Assembly (NCBI GenBank): GCA_965657135.1
Contig: CBFHNF010000027.1
Coordinates: forward strand, 1 to 22,791
Reading direction: 5' to 3'
Length of the DNA stretch: 22,791 bases
Source of the DNA: HIMB11 sp965657135
Lineage (GTDB): Bacteria; Pseudomonadota; Alphaproteobacteria; Rhodobacterales; Rhodobacteraceae
Shown here: piece after piece, positions 7,441-15,381 of the stretch
Position numbering within the stretch: position 1 is the first letter of the stretch
Layout: the number at the start of each line of letters is the position of its first letter
Program-made: the position numbers and the translations under genes
The notes under the pieces: model-generated
The model's database searches: none
Told to the model about the DNA's origin: nothing
Seen by the model: only the letters and a program-made list of their open reading frames with translations

Positions 7441-7470
7441 TTAACAAAATTCACTTAATGTGATAATAAT
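7441..7470 (+). promoter_or_regulatory. candidate promoter of the XRE gene, possibly leaderless
   Basis: TTAACA at 7441-7446 resembles a -35 element. After 18 bases AATAAT at 7465-7470 resembles a -10 element; an overlapping GATAAT at 7462-7467 is the alternative. A start about 7 bases beyond the -10 would fall at or next to the ATG at 7477. There is no Shine-Dalgarno sequence before this ATG, which agrees with a leaderless or near-leaderless message. The assignment is inferred by eye. Confidence 0.35.
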
Positions 7471-7476
7471 CATCAT

Positions 7477-8331
7477 ATGAGCATAAATATCGACAAACGC
7501 ATCCGATCCAAGATATTTCAAGATCGCCTCACGCATGCAATGCATGAGCTTCATGAAACACAAAGTGGGCTGGCCCGAAAAATAGGCGTCGACCGGTCGA
7601 CCATTTCACAACTGCTCACCAGTCAATCCGCGAGACTGCCCAATGCCCAAGTAGTCGCAGAGTGTGCGCACGCCCTAAATGTATCTGCAGATTGGTTGCT
7701 TGGTCTGTCGGAACGCCCAGAAAGCGCAACGACGCTTTTGGAAACATCGCTGGAATTGACCACGGCCGCACGGGCGTTGATAGACGACCAGATTTTTGAA
7801 TGGCACAAGCAAGCGCAGGGCTACAAAATTCGCCACGTTCCAGCAACATTGCCCGACATGCTGAAAACCAATGATATGTTAGAATGGGAATACACAGAAC
7901 ATCTGGGGCGGACCACACAAGATGCCATTAATTCAGCACGTGATCGATTGGATTGGATGCGCGGGTCGAACTCAGATTTTGAGATTGTCATTGCTCAACA
8001 CGAATTGGAATCGATGTGCCGTTCAGAAGGATACTATCGCACCCTGTCCAAAAATGTACGTGTTCAACAAATTGAACATATCATTGAATTGGTCGATCAA
8101 TTGTATCCAAGGATGCGTGTATATGTGTACGATGCGCGGATGCTGTATTCATCACCAATGACAGTGTTTGGACCGCAGCTGGCCGTATTATACCTTGGTC
8201 AGAATTACATGGCGTTTCGAGACAGTCAAAGGATCGAAGGGTTTTCAAATCACTTCGACCGGGTCGTTCGTGAGGCGCGCATTACATCACGCGAACTAAG
8301 CGCATTTCTTAGACCGTTTTTAATGCCTTAA
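7477..8331 (+). CDS. XRE-family helix-turn-helix transcriptional regulator
   Basis: A 284-residue regulator. The N-terminal XRE helix-turn-helix covers about residues 12-75: QSGLARKIGVDRSTISQLLT is the recognition unit, and the typical ALNVSADWLLGLSERPE closes the domain. The remaining 200 residues contain no effector domain that I recognise. They have a charged mid-section and a C-terminal part with YPRMRVYVYDARMLYSSPMTVFGPQ that could bind a ligand. Such long XRE proteins are common in Rhodobacterales. It is divergent from the desaturase, with a palindrome between them, which suggests control of membrane-lipid modification. The stop codon TAA (8329-8331) overlaps the stop of the convergent aldo/keto reductase. 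The effector is unknown. Confidence 0.83.
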   Translation: MSINIDKRIRSKIFQDRLTHAMHELHETQSGLARKIGVDRSTISQLLTSQSARLPNAQVVAECAHALNVSADWLLGLSERPESATTLLETSLELTTAARALIDDQIFEWHKQAQGYKIRHVPATLPDMLKTNDMLEWEYTEHLGRTTQDAINSARDRLDWMRGSNSDFEIVIAQHELESMCRSEGYYRTLSKNVRVQQIEHIIELVDQLYPRMRVYVYDARMLYSSPMTVFGPQLAVLYLGQNYMAFRDSQRIEGFSNHFDRVVREARITSRELSAFLRPFLMP

Positions 8332-9374
8332 TACGGCATTGGATGCGCCTTATGTGCCGCAGTTATGTCGTCCAAGCAGTCTTGGCTAAGAACCACCTCT
8401 GCGCCATCTAGAATATGTTCCAATTGATCCAATCGCGTTGCCCCAAAAATGGCTGAACACATAAAGGGGCGCGTTTGACACCAAGCAAGTGACATGTGAA
8501 TGGGATCAACACCATGCTTTTCAGCCACCGCTAAATAGGCATCAACCGCAGCAAAGACCCGCGGTGTGACCCGTCCACCCAAATTATTCACAAACGAACG
8601 GCGCGATCCATCAGGAACCGTGTCCCCCCGATATTTGCCCGTCAGCAGCCCCGTTGCCAGCGGAGAAAAGGTAATCAAACCTACATCTTCGTACACTGAT
8701 AACTCAGCCATATCGGTATCATATAATCGACATAGCAATGAATATTCGTTCTGCATCGTTTGGACGCGGGGCAGCCCATGGGTTTCAGACAGGCGCAGCC
8801 ACTGCGACGTACCCCATGCGCTTTCATTGGATAGACCAAAGTGACGAATATTGCCCTTATCCACTTGCGCTTGCAATGCCTCTAGGCATTCGTGCATATT
8901 TTCGACCACCTCATCGCGGCTAAACCCGCCCGGCTCATAGGCCCAGTTTTTACGGAACATATAGGATCCACGGTTGGGCCAATGAAATTGATACAGGTCG
9001 ATATAATCCGTTTTCAAACGTCTTAGGTTGCCTTCGATTGTTTGGGCAATTGTGGCTGCACTGATTGGGGCGCCATCACGCACATGTGCTAAACCCTCGC
9101 CTGAGTGTTTGGTGGCCAATATAACATCGCTGCGGCGCGTCTGATTGTTTGCAATCCAATTGCCAATGATTTCCTCTGTCCGACCAATTGTTTCTTTGGA
9201 CACCGGGTTGACGGGATACATTTCAGCCGTATCGATAAAATTTACCCCCCGGTCCAGGGATAGATCAATTTGCGCATGAGCTTCATCTTGGGCAGTTTGT
9301 GTGCCAAAGGTCATTGTTCCAAGACACAGTTCACTAACCATAACATCCGTGCGGCCCATTTGTTTTTTGCGCAT
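8328..9374 (-). CDS. aldo/keto reductase, Tas-like (NADP(H)-dependent)
   Basis: A 348-residue cytosolic oxidoreductase of the AKR superfamily. The catalytic tetrad is visible as Asp48 and Tyr53 (FIDTAEMY), Lys89 (ATKHS) and His131 (QFHWP). Asp48 sits at the expected distance from Tyr53. The AEMYPV...ETIG pattern, the QFHWPNRG segment and the overall length match the E. coli Tas branch rather than the shorter 270-residue AKRs. Tas-type enzymes reduce carbonyl compounds with NADPH, and physiological substrates are poorly defined. The start at 9374 is chosen because GGAGG lies 5 bases upstream. An in-frame ATG at 9395 would add seven residues without support. The gene is divergent from an MFS transporter over a 110-base gap in which I see no clear operator. 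Confidence 0.9.
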   Translation of the reverse strand: MRKKQMGRTDVMVSELCLGTMTFGTQTAQDEAHAQIDLSLDRGVNFIDTAEMYPVNPVSKETIGRTEEIIGNWIANNQTRRSDVILATKHSGEGLAHVRDGAPISAATIAQTIEGNLRRLKTDYIDLYQFHWPNRGSYMFRKNWAYEPGGFSRDEVVENMHECLEALQAQVDKGNIRHFGLSNESAWGTSQWLRLSETHGLPRVQTMQNEYSLLCRLYDTDMAELSVYEDVGLITFSPLATGLLTGKYRGDTVPDGSRRSFVNNLGGRVTPRVFAAVDAYLAVAEKHGVDPIHMSLAWCQTRPFMCSAIFGATRLDQLEHILDGAEVVLSQDCLDDITAAHKAHPMPY

Positions 9375-9484
9375 GCGTTCCTCCGTTACTTGCACCTTAG
9401 ACTAGATCGCAGATTTTTATATTGAAAGCCACGAAATACGACCTTTGTGTCGAAAACCATCTATCGTAATGGATCAGAGTCCCT

Positions 9485-10723
9485 ATGTTAGGGCGCATGC
9501 GTTTATTAATTTCTTTCACCGCCCTCTTTCTCTCCGTTATTTTGATGCAGCTTTCCAGCGGCGGCGTCGGTCCATTGGATGTGTTGTCAGCGACTGAATT
9601 AAATTTCACAACGCAGCAAATCGGTTTTCTTGGATCAGCACATTTTGTTGGTTTTTTCATTGGATGTTGGTGGGCACCGCGCCTCATGGGCAGCGTTGGC
9701 CATTCTCGAACGTTCGCGGCCTTTACTGCGATGGGCGCGATTGGGTTGTTGGCCCATATGTTGGTTATTGATCCGCTGTCATGGTCCATGATGCGGATTG
9801 CATCGGGCATGTGTGTTGCAGGGTGTTACACCGTTGTTGAAAGCTGGCTACAGGCCAAGGTTGACAACGAAAATCGTGGCCGTGTGATGGGTGTATATCG
9901 CGTGGTCGATATGGGTGCATCCATGATGGCGCAATTGATGATCGGTGTGTTGGCACCCGCCAGTTATGTTTCATACAACCTTTTGGCATTGATCTGCTGC
10001 GCAACTCTGATCCCACTGACATTAACACGCGTTCCACAACCCGAAACCAAGGCCGCACCGCGTCTGCGGCCAATGCTCGCCATTGAAAAATCACCACTGG
10101 CGACCGCAGGCGTGATTGTCGCGGCCCTTTCTGGTGCAGCCTTTCGAATGATTGGTCCGGTATATGGTCAACGTACAGGATTAGTGGCGGAAGAAATCGC
10201 ATATTTCCTAGCCGCCTTTGTTTTGGGTGGGGCGTTGGCGCAGGTTCCAGCAGGCTGGTTGGCTGATAAATTTGACCGCCGCTGGGTTATGATTTGGCTG
10301 TCGGCGGCTGCGATCGTTAGCTGTATCCTAAGTGCCGCAATCACCAGCCAAGATATAACTGTAATCTTTTTGCTTGCAGGATTTTTCGGTTTAACAACGT
10401 TCCCGATTTATTCGGTTGCTGCGGCCCACGCACATGATTTTGCAACCAGTGATCAACGCGTGGAATTGTCAGCGGCATTGATGTTTTGGTATGCAACCGG
10501 TGCAATCGCTGCGCCGGTCACAGCATCATACCTGATCGATCTTTTTGGTCCGGGGGCTCTGTTTGGAATGATAGCTGTCGGTCATCTTGGCCTTGTTATT
10601 TTCGGCCTTTTGCGAATGCGAGCACGCCCCGTTCCAGACGAAAAAACACCCTATGTCTATGCACCACGCACCTCGTTTACAATCGGACGTCTGTTACGCA
10701 GTGTCAGGGATCGCAAGAACTAG
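9485..10723 (+). CDS. MFS transporter, YcaD-like
   Basis: A 412-residue, twelve-helix major facilitator superfamily protein. Visible marks include the N-half GSAHFVGFFIGCWWAPRLMGSVGHSRTFA segment in place of the classical GxLaDrxGrr loop, GCYTVVESWLQAKVDNENRGRVMGVYRVVDM, and the C-half loop GWLADKFDRRWVM. These resemble the E. coli YcaD group, whose substrates are unknown. The C-terminal tail is hydrophilic. The ATG at 9485 has little ribosome site. The ATG at 9497, four codons on and preceded by TTAGGG, is an equal alternative and would shorten the protein by four residues. The metG gene follows after 61 bases on the same strand with its own ribosome site. Confidence 0.85.
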   Translation: MLGRMRLLISFTALFLSVILMQLSSGGVGPLDVLSATELNFTTQQIGFLGSAHFVGFFIGCWWAPRLMGSVGHSRTFAAFTAMGAIGLLAHMLVIDPLSWSMMRIASGMCVAGCYTVVESWLQAKVDNENRGRVMGVYRVVDMGASMMAQLMIGVLAPASYVSYNLLALICCATLIPLTLTRVPQPETKAAPRLRPMLAIEKSPLATAGVIVAALSGAAFRMIGPVYGQRTGLVAEEIAYFLAAFVLGGALAQVPAGWLADKFDRRWVMIWLSAAAIVSCILSAAITSQDITVIFLLAGFFGLTTFPIYSVAAAHAHDFATSDQRVELSAALMFWYATGAIAAPVTASYLIDLFGPGALFGMIAVGHLGLVIFGLLRMRARPVPDEKTPYVYAPRTSFTIGRLLRSVRDRKN

Positions 10724-10784
10724 GGTTTTCCATCCACAGAAACTGGTCTAGAAGTGGCGCAACTTTGAATACAAGGACGCGAAC

Positions 10785-12497
10785 ATGGCACGCCATCTGA
10801 TCACATCGGCAATTCCCTATATCAACGGAATAAAGCACCTTGGAAACCTTGTTGGAAGTCAACTTCCAGCAGATTTATTTGCGCGCTATCAACGCGCGCG
10901 TGGGAACGAGGTATTGTTCCTATGCGCAACGGATGAACACGGAACGCCAGCAGAATTGGCCGCCACCAAAGCCGGAAAACCAGTTGCAAAATACTGTGCC
11001 GAAATGCACAAAGTGCAATCAACCATCGCCGATGGTTTTGGTCTATCATTTGATCACTTTGGACGTTCATCCAGCCCACAGAACCAAGCACTTACGCAAC
11101 ATTTCGCTGGTGTTTTGGCAGATCAGGATTTGATCGCCGAGGTCAGTGAAACCCAAATGTATTCACACGCGGACGGTCGCTATTTACCTGATCGCTATAT
11201 CGAAGGTACTTGCCCAAATTGCGGCTTTGATAGTGCGCGCGGGGATCAATGTGACAATTGTACAAAACAGTTGGACCCAGTCGACCTAATTAACCCACAT
11301 TCTACAATATCTGGATCAACCGATCTGGAAATGCGCGAAACAAAACACCTATACCTGCGTCAGTCGAAAATGAAGGACCAACTAGAAGCATGGATTGATA
11401 GCAAAACCGATTGGCCCATCCTGACAACATCAATTGCCAAAAAATGGCTGAATGACGGGGATGGGCTACAGGATCGCGGCATTACGCGCGATTTGGATTG
11501 GGGTGTTCCAGTCAAGCGCGGTGATGCGGATTGGCCCGGGATGGAAGGCAAGGTTTTCTATGTCTGGTTTGACGCGCCCATCGAATACATCGCCTGTTCG
11601 CAGGAATGGGTTGATGCAGGAAAAGGCAGCGATTGGCGACGTTGGTGGCGCACCGATCAAGGCGCGGATGATGTCACCTATACCCAGTTCATGGGAAAGG
11701 ATAATGTGCCGTTTCACACGCTATCCTTTCCTGCCACGATCCTAGGATCGGGTGAGCCGTGGAAATTGGTCGATTACATCAAATCATTCAATTATTTGAA
11801 CTATGACGGGGGCCAATTTTCCACCTCGCGCGGGCGTGGAGTGTTTATGGATCAGGCCTTGGAAATTTTGCCTGCCGACTATTGGCGTTGGTGGTTGCTG
11901 TCCAATGCGCCAGAAAGTTCAGATGCAGAATTCACGTGGGAAAATTTCCAAGCAAATGTGAACAAAGATTTGGCTGATGTATTGGGGAATTTTGTCAGCC
12001 GTATCACCAAATTCTGTCGATCAAAGTTTGGTGAAATCGTACCCGAGGGTGGCACCTATGGCGCACAAGAAGAAAAACTAATTTCTGATATCACCACACG
12101 CTTGCGCGACTATGAAACGCATATGGATGCAATTGATGTACGTAAGGCGGCTGGCGAACTACGCGCGATCTGGGTCGCGGGCAACGAATACCTGCAATCG
12201 GCAGCACCCTGGTCCACGTTCAAAGAAGATCCAGAAACAGCCGCGGCACAGGTACGCTTGGCATTGAATTTAATCCGCCTATATGCGGTTCTCTCAGCGC
12301 CGTTTATCCCATCAACATCTGCACGGATGATGGAGGCAATGAACACATCTGACGACACATGGCCTAGTGATGTGGCGGAAGCTCTATCGCATATGTCAGC
12401 GGGTCATGCGTTCAACGTTCCTGACGTGTTGTTTGCTAAAATAACCGATGACCAACGCGAAGAATGGCAAGAACGTTTTGCAGGAACGCGTGACTAA
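10785..12497 (+). CDS. metG: methionyl-tRNA synthetase
   Basis: A 570-residue class I aminoacyl-tRNA synthetase that charges tRNA-Met with methionine. The HIGH signature appears as HLGN at 18-21 (YINGIKHLGNL). A zinc knuckle has four cysteines at 143, 146, 156 and 159 (CPNC...CDNC). The KMSKS loop appears as QFSTSRG at 344-350. FSTS-type loops are usual for one bacterial MetRS branch, but here the first lysine is also replaced, by Gln344. The anticodon-binding helical domain fills the C-terminal 190 residues. There is no C-terminal tRNA-binding (EMAP-like) dimerisation domain, in line with the length. The ATG follows AAGGA. Transcription stops at the strong hairpin at 12517-12549. Confidence 0.95.
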   Translation: MARHLITSAIPYINGIKHLGNLVGSQLPADLFARYQRARGNEVLFLCATDEHGTPAELAATKAGKPVAKYCAEMHKVQSTIADGFGLSFDHFGRSSSPQNQALTQHFAGVLADQDLIAEVSETQMYSHADGRYLPDRYIEGTCPNCGFDSARGDQCDNCTKQLDPVDLINPHSTISGSTDLEMRETKHLYLRQSKMKDQLEAWIDSKTDWPILTTSIAKKWLNDGDGLQDRGITRDLDWGVPVKRGDADWPGMEGKVFYVWFDAPIEYIACSQEWVDAGKGSDWRRWWRTDQGADDVTYTQFMGKDNVPFHTLSFPATILGSGEPWKLVDYIKSFNYLNYDGGQFSTSRGRGVFMDQALEILPADYWRWWLLSNAPESSDAEFTWENFQANVNKDLADVLGNFVSRITKFCRSKFGEIVPEGGTYGAQEEKLISDITTRLRDYETHMDAIDVRKAAGELRAIWVAGNEYLQSAAPWSTFKEDPETAAAQVRLALNLIRLYAVLSAPFIPSTSARMMEAMNTSDDTWPSDVAEALSHMSAGHAFNVPDVLFAKITDDQREEWQERFAGTRD

Positions 12498-12516
12498 ACC
12501 CTATTAACGTTTCATG

Positions 12517-12549
12517 AAAAAGGGGCTGGTCCGTGCCAGCCCCTTTTTT
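12517..12549. terminator. bidirectional rho-independent terminator between metG and the iorB-like gene
   Basis: The perfect 8-base stem GGGGCTGG (12522-12529) and CCAGCCCC (12536-12543) encloses a 6-base loop. Five A residues precede the stem and six T residues follow it. Both strands therefore end in a U-tract, so the element can stop transcription of metG from the left and of the molybdenum hydroxylase operon from the right. It fills the 70-base gap between these convergent genes. Confidence 0.93.
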
Positions 12550-12567
12550 ACGACATGATGCGTATTT

Positions 12568-14814
12568 TTACGCAAAATCCACAAATTTGTTAAACGGCAT
12601 TTCGCGCAAACGCTGACCCGTGGCATTAAAAATGGCATTCGCCAAAGCAGGCGCCGCAGGTGGAACTGGAGGTTCGCCAATCCCGCGCACTTTGTTTCCA
12701 TTTTCCAAACCTACGACATGAATGCGCGGTGTTTGGTTCAAACGCATTCCTTCGTGTGACCAATAGTTGTCTTGTTCTGCAATGCCATCTGAATAGGTAA
12801 TTTCACAGTTCATGGCATGCCCCAAGCCGTAAATAACACCACCTTTGACGAGGTTGTCAAAGTTGATCGGATCAACGACTTTGCCAACCTCGGCAGCAAT
12901 GTAAACATCATCAATGCGAATACCATTGTCGGTGACAGTGATGTCCACAACTTCGGCCGTGGCGACACCAAATGACATACAAAATGCTAACCCACGCCCA
13001 CGATTTTCAGCCAATGGTTTGCCCCAATTGGACATCTCACCCACTTTCTCTAACACCTTGCGGCTGGGATCATGCGAACACAGACGCAATCGTTCCGCCA
13101 ATGGATCAGCGCCCGCGGCGTGGATCAATTCATCCATCATGCCCTCATGGAAGAACGCATTTGTCGATGCCCCAACAGAACGCCACGAACTGAGCGGAGC
13201 AAGGGGCTTTGCACGATACCCAGTCACACGGTAGTTTGGAACATCAAAGGGTTGTTCCCATGCGCCAGTCACGATAACCGCATCTGGACCTGGCAATGAA
13301 ATGCCCTGACGTGACATCTGTGATGCCACAACTGAGGGCATTGCAATCCCAAGATCCAGAGCCGACACTTGGCCATTTTCCACACGACCCGAGGCCCGCG
13401 CCATTGCAATCTGGCGGGTGTAATCATGCGTCATATCCTCTTCACGGCGATAGGTCAGCTTGACTGGCGTGCCCTTGTATTCCATCGCGACTTGCACCGC
13501 TTGACGCACCACATCATCTTCTAGTCGGTGACCAAAGCTTCCGCCCATCATCAAAACGTGTAGGTGGATTTGATCATGCTCAAACCCCGTCAATTTCGCG
13601 ACGTTGTTTTCGACAAAACGCGGTATCTGGGTTCCTGTCCAAATATCAATGCGATCATCGCTCATCAAGACCGTCGCGTTGATCGGCTCTAGGGGGGCGT
13701 GGGCCACATAGGGCGCGCGGTATTCTGCGCTCAACACATCGCCTTTGGCAAGTTCTGCCTCGACATCCCCGTCATCACGGTTTTGGATTTCTTGCTGGTC
13801 CTCATTGAACGCATCTGACAGCGCTTGCCAATGTCCCTGCATCGTGTCGGGCATATCGGATTTTGGCCAATCCGCATTGATCATTTCGGCCGCCTGAAAC
13901 GCGCGCCATGTGTTGTCCGCCACAACGGCGATACCGTTCAACACGGGATGCACGCCCTTAACCCCTCGCATATTCAGTGCGTCAGTTGCATCATAATCAG
14001 ACGCTGTTGCACCGCCCTGATGAGGGTTTAATTTAACCGTCGCATGCAACATATTAGGCATTTCAAAATCGATACCATAGTTCTGCATCCCTGTAGACTT
14101 CGCTTTAATATCCAGACGCTGCATCGGTTTACCGATATACCGCCATTCGCTTTGTGCGCGTAGTTCTACGTCCCGAACGGGTTCAATGCCGGCCGCGGTT
14201 GACGCAAGGGATTGATAACTAAGCTCCTTACCATCCGGCAAAATAACATGACCCGCGCGCGTTTTCATGCGCGTCACATGGACACCTGTTTTTTCATGTG
14301 CCGCGGCCTTAAGCGTTTCGCGCGCAACAGCACCCGCCTGGCGCAGTTTTTCGTATCCATCGGGCACAGTTGTCGATCCACCCGTAATCTGCATGCCCAT
14401 GAATTTCATGGCAGCATCTGCAACTGTACGCATACTTTCCGCCATGAACCCGTCATCAGTAGGTTTGAACGGCACTGCCTCACCCGAAATGGCGGTGTTG
14501 TAGTAGGTTTGGCTGGGGGGACCGGGATCGACGTTGATCTGATCCAATTCAACATCCAGCTCTTCGGCAATTAAGGCTGCCTGAACTGAATATGCCCCCT
14601 GCCCTTTATCCGCGCGTGGCGTGATAAGGGTAATCCCGTTGGCATCAATCTTAACATATGGGGTGATTGCGGCTTCATCCGCGCCCAAATCGTCCAAAAG
14701 CGGATTTTCCCCTTCGCTTCGATATTTATAAACACCAAATGCAACACCACCCACTACGGCAGCAGACCCAATCAAAAACGTGCGGCGGGCAATTTTTCCA
14801 AAACGGCTCATCAT
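12568..14814 (-). CDS. molybdenum hydroxylase large subunit, IorB-like (isoquinoline 1-oxidoreductase beta / aldehyde dehydrogenase type)
   Basis: A 748-residue molybdopterin-cytosine-dinucleotide-binding subunit of the xanthine oxidase family. The N-terminus MMSRFGKIARRTFLIGSAAVVGG is a twin-arginine signal that would export the folded, cofactor-loaded complex. The GGSFG segment (MMGGSFGHRLEDD) and the C-terminal GIGEPPVPPAAPALANAI, with the catalytic Glu714, are the family's cofactor and active-site motifs. The shape matches IorB and other two-subunit aldehyde or N-heterocycle oxidoreductases rather than XdhB. The start at 14814 gives a ribosome site (AAAGGGG) and a 1-base TAATG overlap with the small-subunit gene. 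An upstream in-frame start at 14886 would bury the Tat signal. The substrate (aldehyde or aromatic heterocycle) is undetermined. No FAD subunit or cytochrome gene lies nearby. Confidence 0.87.
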   Translation of the reverse strand: MMSRFGKIARRTFLIGSAAVVGGVAFGVYKYRSEGENPLLDDLGADEAAITPYVKIDANGITLITPRADKGQGAYSVQAALIAEELDVELDQINVDPGPPSQTYYNTAISGEAVPFKPTDDGFMAESMRTVADAAMKFMGMQITGGSTTVPDGYEKLRQAGAVARETLKAAAHEKTGVHVTRMKTRAGHVILPDGKELSYQSLASTAAGIEPVRDVELRAQSEWRYIGKPMQRLDIKAKSTGMQNYGIDFEMPNMLHATVKLNPHQGGATASDYDATDALNMRGVKGVHPVLNGIAVVADNTWRAFQAAEMINADWPKSDMPDTMQGHWQALSDAFNEDQQEIQNRDDGDVEAELAKGDVLSAEYRAPYVAHAPLEPINATVLMSDDRIDIWTGTQIPRFVENNVAKLTGFEHDQIHLHVLMMGGSFGHRLEDDVVRQAVQVAMEYKGTPVKLTYRREEDMTHDYTRQIAMARASGRVENGQVSALDLGIAMPSVVASQMSRQGISLPGPDAVIVTGAWEQPFDVPNYRVTGYRAKPLAPLSSWRSVGASTNAFFHEGMMDELIHAAGADPLAERLRLCSHDPSRKVLEKVGEMSNWGKPLAENRGRGLAFCMSFGVATAEVVDITVTDNGIRIDDVYIAAEVGKVVDPINFDNLVKGGVIYGLGHAMNCEITYSDGIAEQDNYWSHEGMRLNQTPRIHVVGLENGNKVRGIGEPPVPPAAPALANAIFNATGQRLREMPFNKFVDFA

Positions 14815-15272
14815 TACGCCCCTTTCATGGTTTGGGCTGCGGTTTTGACGGCAGCGCGAATACGAGGGTATGTACCACAACGGCAAAGGTTGCCTGACAT
14901 CGCCTCATCAATATCGGCGTCTGTTGGCTCTGGGTTTTCTGACAACAAGGACGCGGCCTGCATGATTTGACCAGACTGACAATATCCGCATTGCGCAACC
15001 TGGTGTTCCGCCCAAGCCGCCTGAACTGCATGCATCGCATCAGGGGTTCCAAGACCATTGATCGTGGTCACCGCCTCATCAACATCCCCGACAGATGTTT
15101 GACAGGATCGCACCGCAACGCCATCAATGTGCACCGTACACGCGCCACAGGCGGCAACACCGCAACCATATTTGACGCCTTTGATATTTAATTCATCCCG
15201 CAACACCCACAAAAGTGGCATGTCTGTTTCGACATCCACATCATGTTGCGTTCCATCAACTGTGATTTTCAT
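14814..15272 (-). CDS. molybdenum hydroxylase small subunit with two [2Fe-2S] clusters, IorA-like
   Basis: A 152-residue iron-sulfur protein that passes electrons from the molybdenum centre. A plant-ferredoxin-type cluster is held by Cys37, Cys42, Cys45 and Cys57. A second, all-helical cluster is held by Cys95 and Cys98 (CGYC) and by Cys130 and Cys132 (NLCRCGTYPRI). Length and motif order match IorA and CoxS-type subunits. It has no signal peptide, so it probably crosses the membrane attached to the Tat-targeted large subunit. The ATG at 15272 follows GGGAAGG; a TTG two codons upstream is less likely. Its stop overlaps the large-subunit start by one base, so the pair is translationally coupled. 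The promoter region is shared with the divergent TetR gene. Confidence 0.9.
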   Translation of the reverse strand: MKITVDGTQHDVDVETDMPLLWVLRDELNIKGVKYGCGVAACGACTVHIDGVAVRSCQTSVGDVDEAVTTINGLGTPDAMHAVQAAWAEHQVAQCGYCQSGQIMQAASLLSENPEPTDADIDEAMSGNLCRCGTYPRIRAAVKTAAQTMKGA

Positions 15273-15286
15273 GACCAAGCCTTCCC

Positions 15287-15379
15287 TTACACAATTTTAC
15301 ATCCGCTTGACAATTTAACATTATTCATAATTTTGTAAAGTATAGATTTGACATTTTGCCACAAATTGTTAAACTGTAA
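15287..15379. promoter_or_regulatory. three copies of TGTWAAAYTGT, candidate TetR operators, between iorA-like and tetR-like genes
   Basis: The 11-base word TGT(A/T)AAA(T/C)TGT occurs as TGTAAAATTGT (within 15287-15301, minus strand), TGTTAAATTGT (within 15307-15320, minus) and TGTTAAACTGT (15367-15377, plus). Nine of eleven positions are invariant. Copies one and two face the iorA-like gene. Copy three overlaps the apparent -10 element of the tetR-like gene. A fourth, weaker match (TGTAAAGTATA, plus) lies at about 15334-15344. This placement fits a regulator that represses both divergent promoters. Confidence 0.5.
15348..15375 (+). promoter_or_regulatory. candidate promoter of the tetR-like gene, possibly leaderless
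   Basis: TTGACA (15348-15353), 16 bases, then TAAACT (15370-15375). Transcription about 7 bases further would begin at the ATG at 15382. No Shine-Dalgarno sequence precedes this ATG, which agrees with a leaderless message. Candidate operator copy three covers the -10 element. Confidence 0.4.
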
Positions 15380-15381
15380 CC

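Noticed and set aside
7221..7454. Alternative ATG-started frame over the 5' end of the desaturase, suggesting a frameshift
   Set aside because: The ATG at 7382 is out of frame with the histidine-box protein. The TTG at 7375 has a ribosome site at proper spacing and gives the typical N-terminus, so no frameshift is needed.
14815..14886. N-terminal extension of the IorB-like subunit
   Set aside because: The added 24 residues lie inside the small-subunit gene and would move the twin-arginine signal away from the N-terminus. The TAATG junction marks the true start.
12568..15272. Xanthine dehydrogenase (XdhAB) assignment
   Set aside because: There is no FAD-binding segment, the large subunit has a Tat signal, and both subunits match the IorA/IorB layout better.
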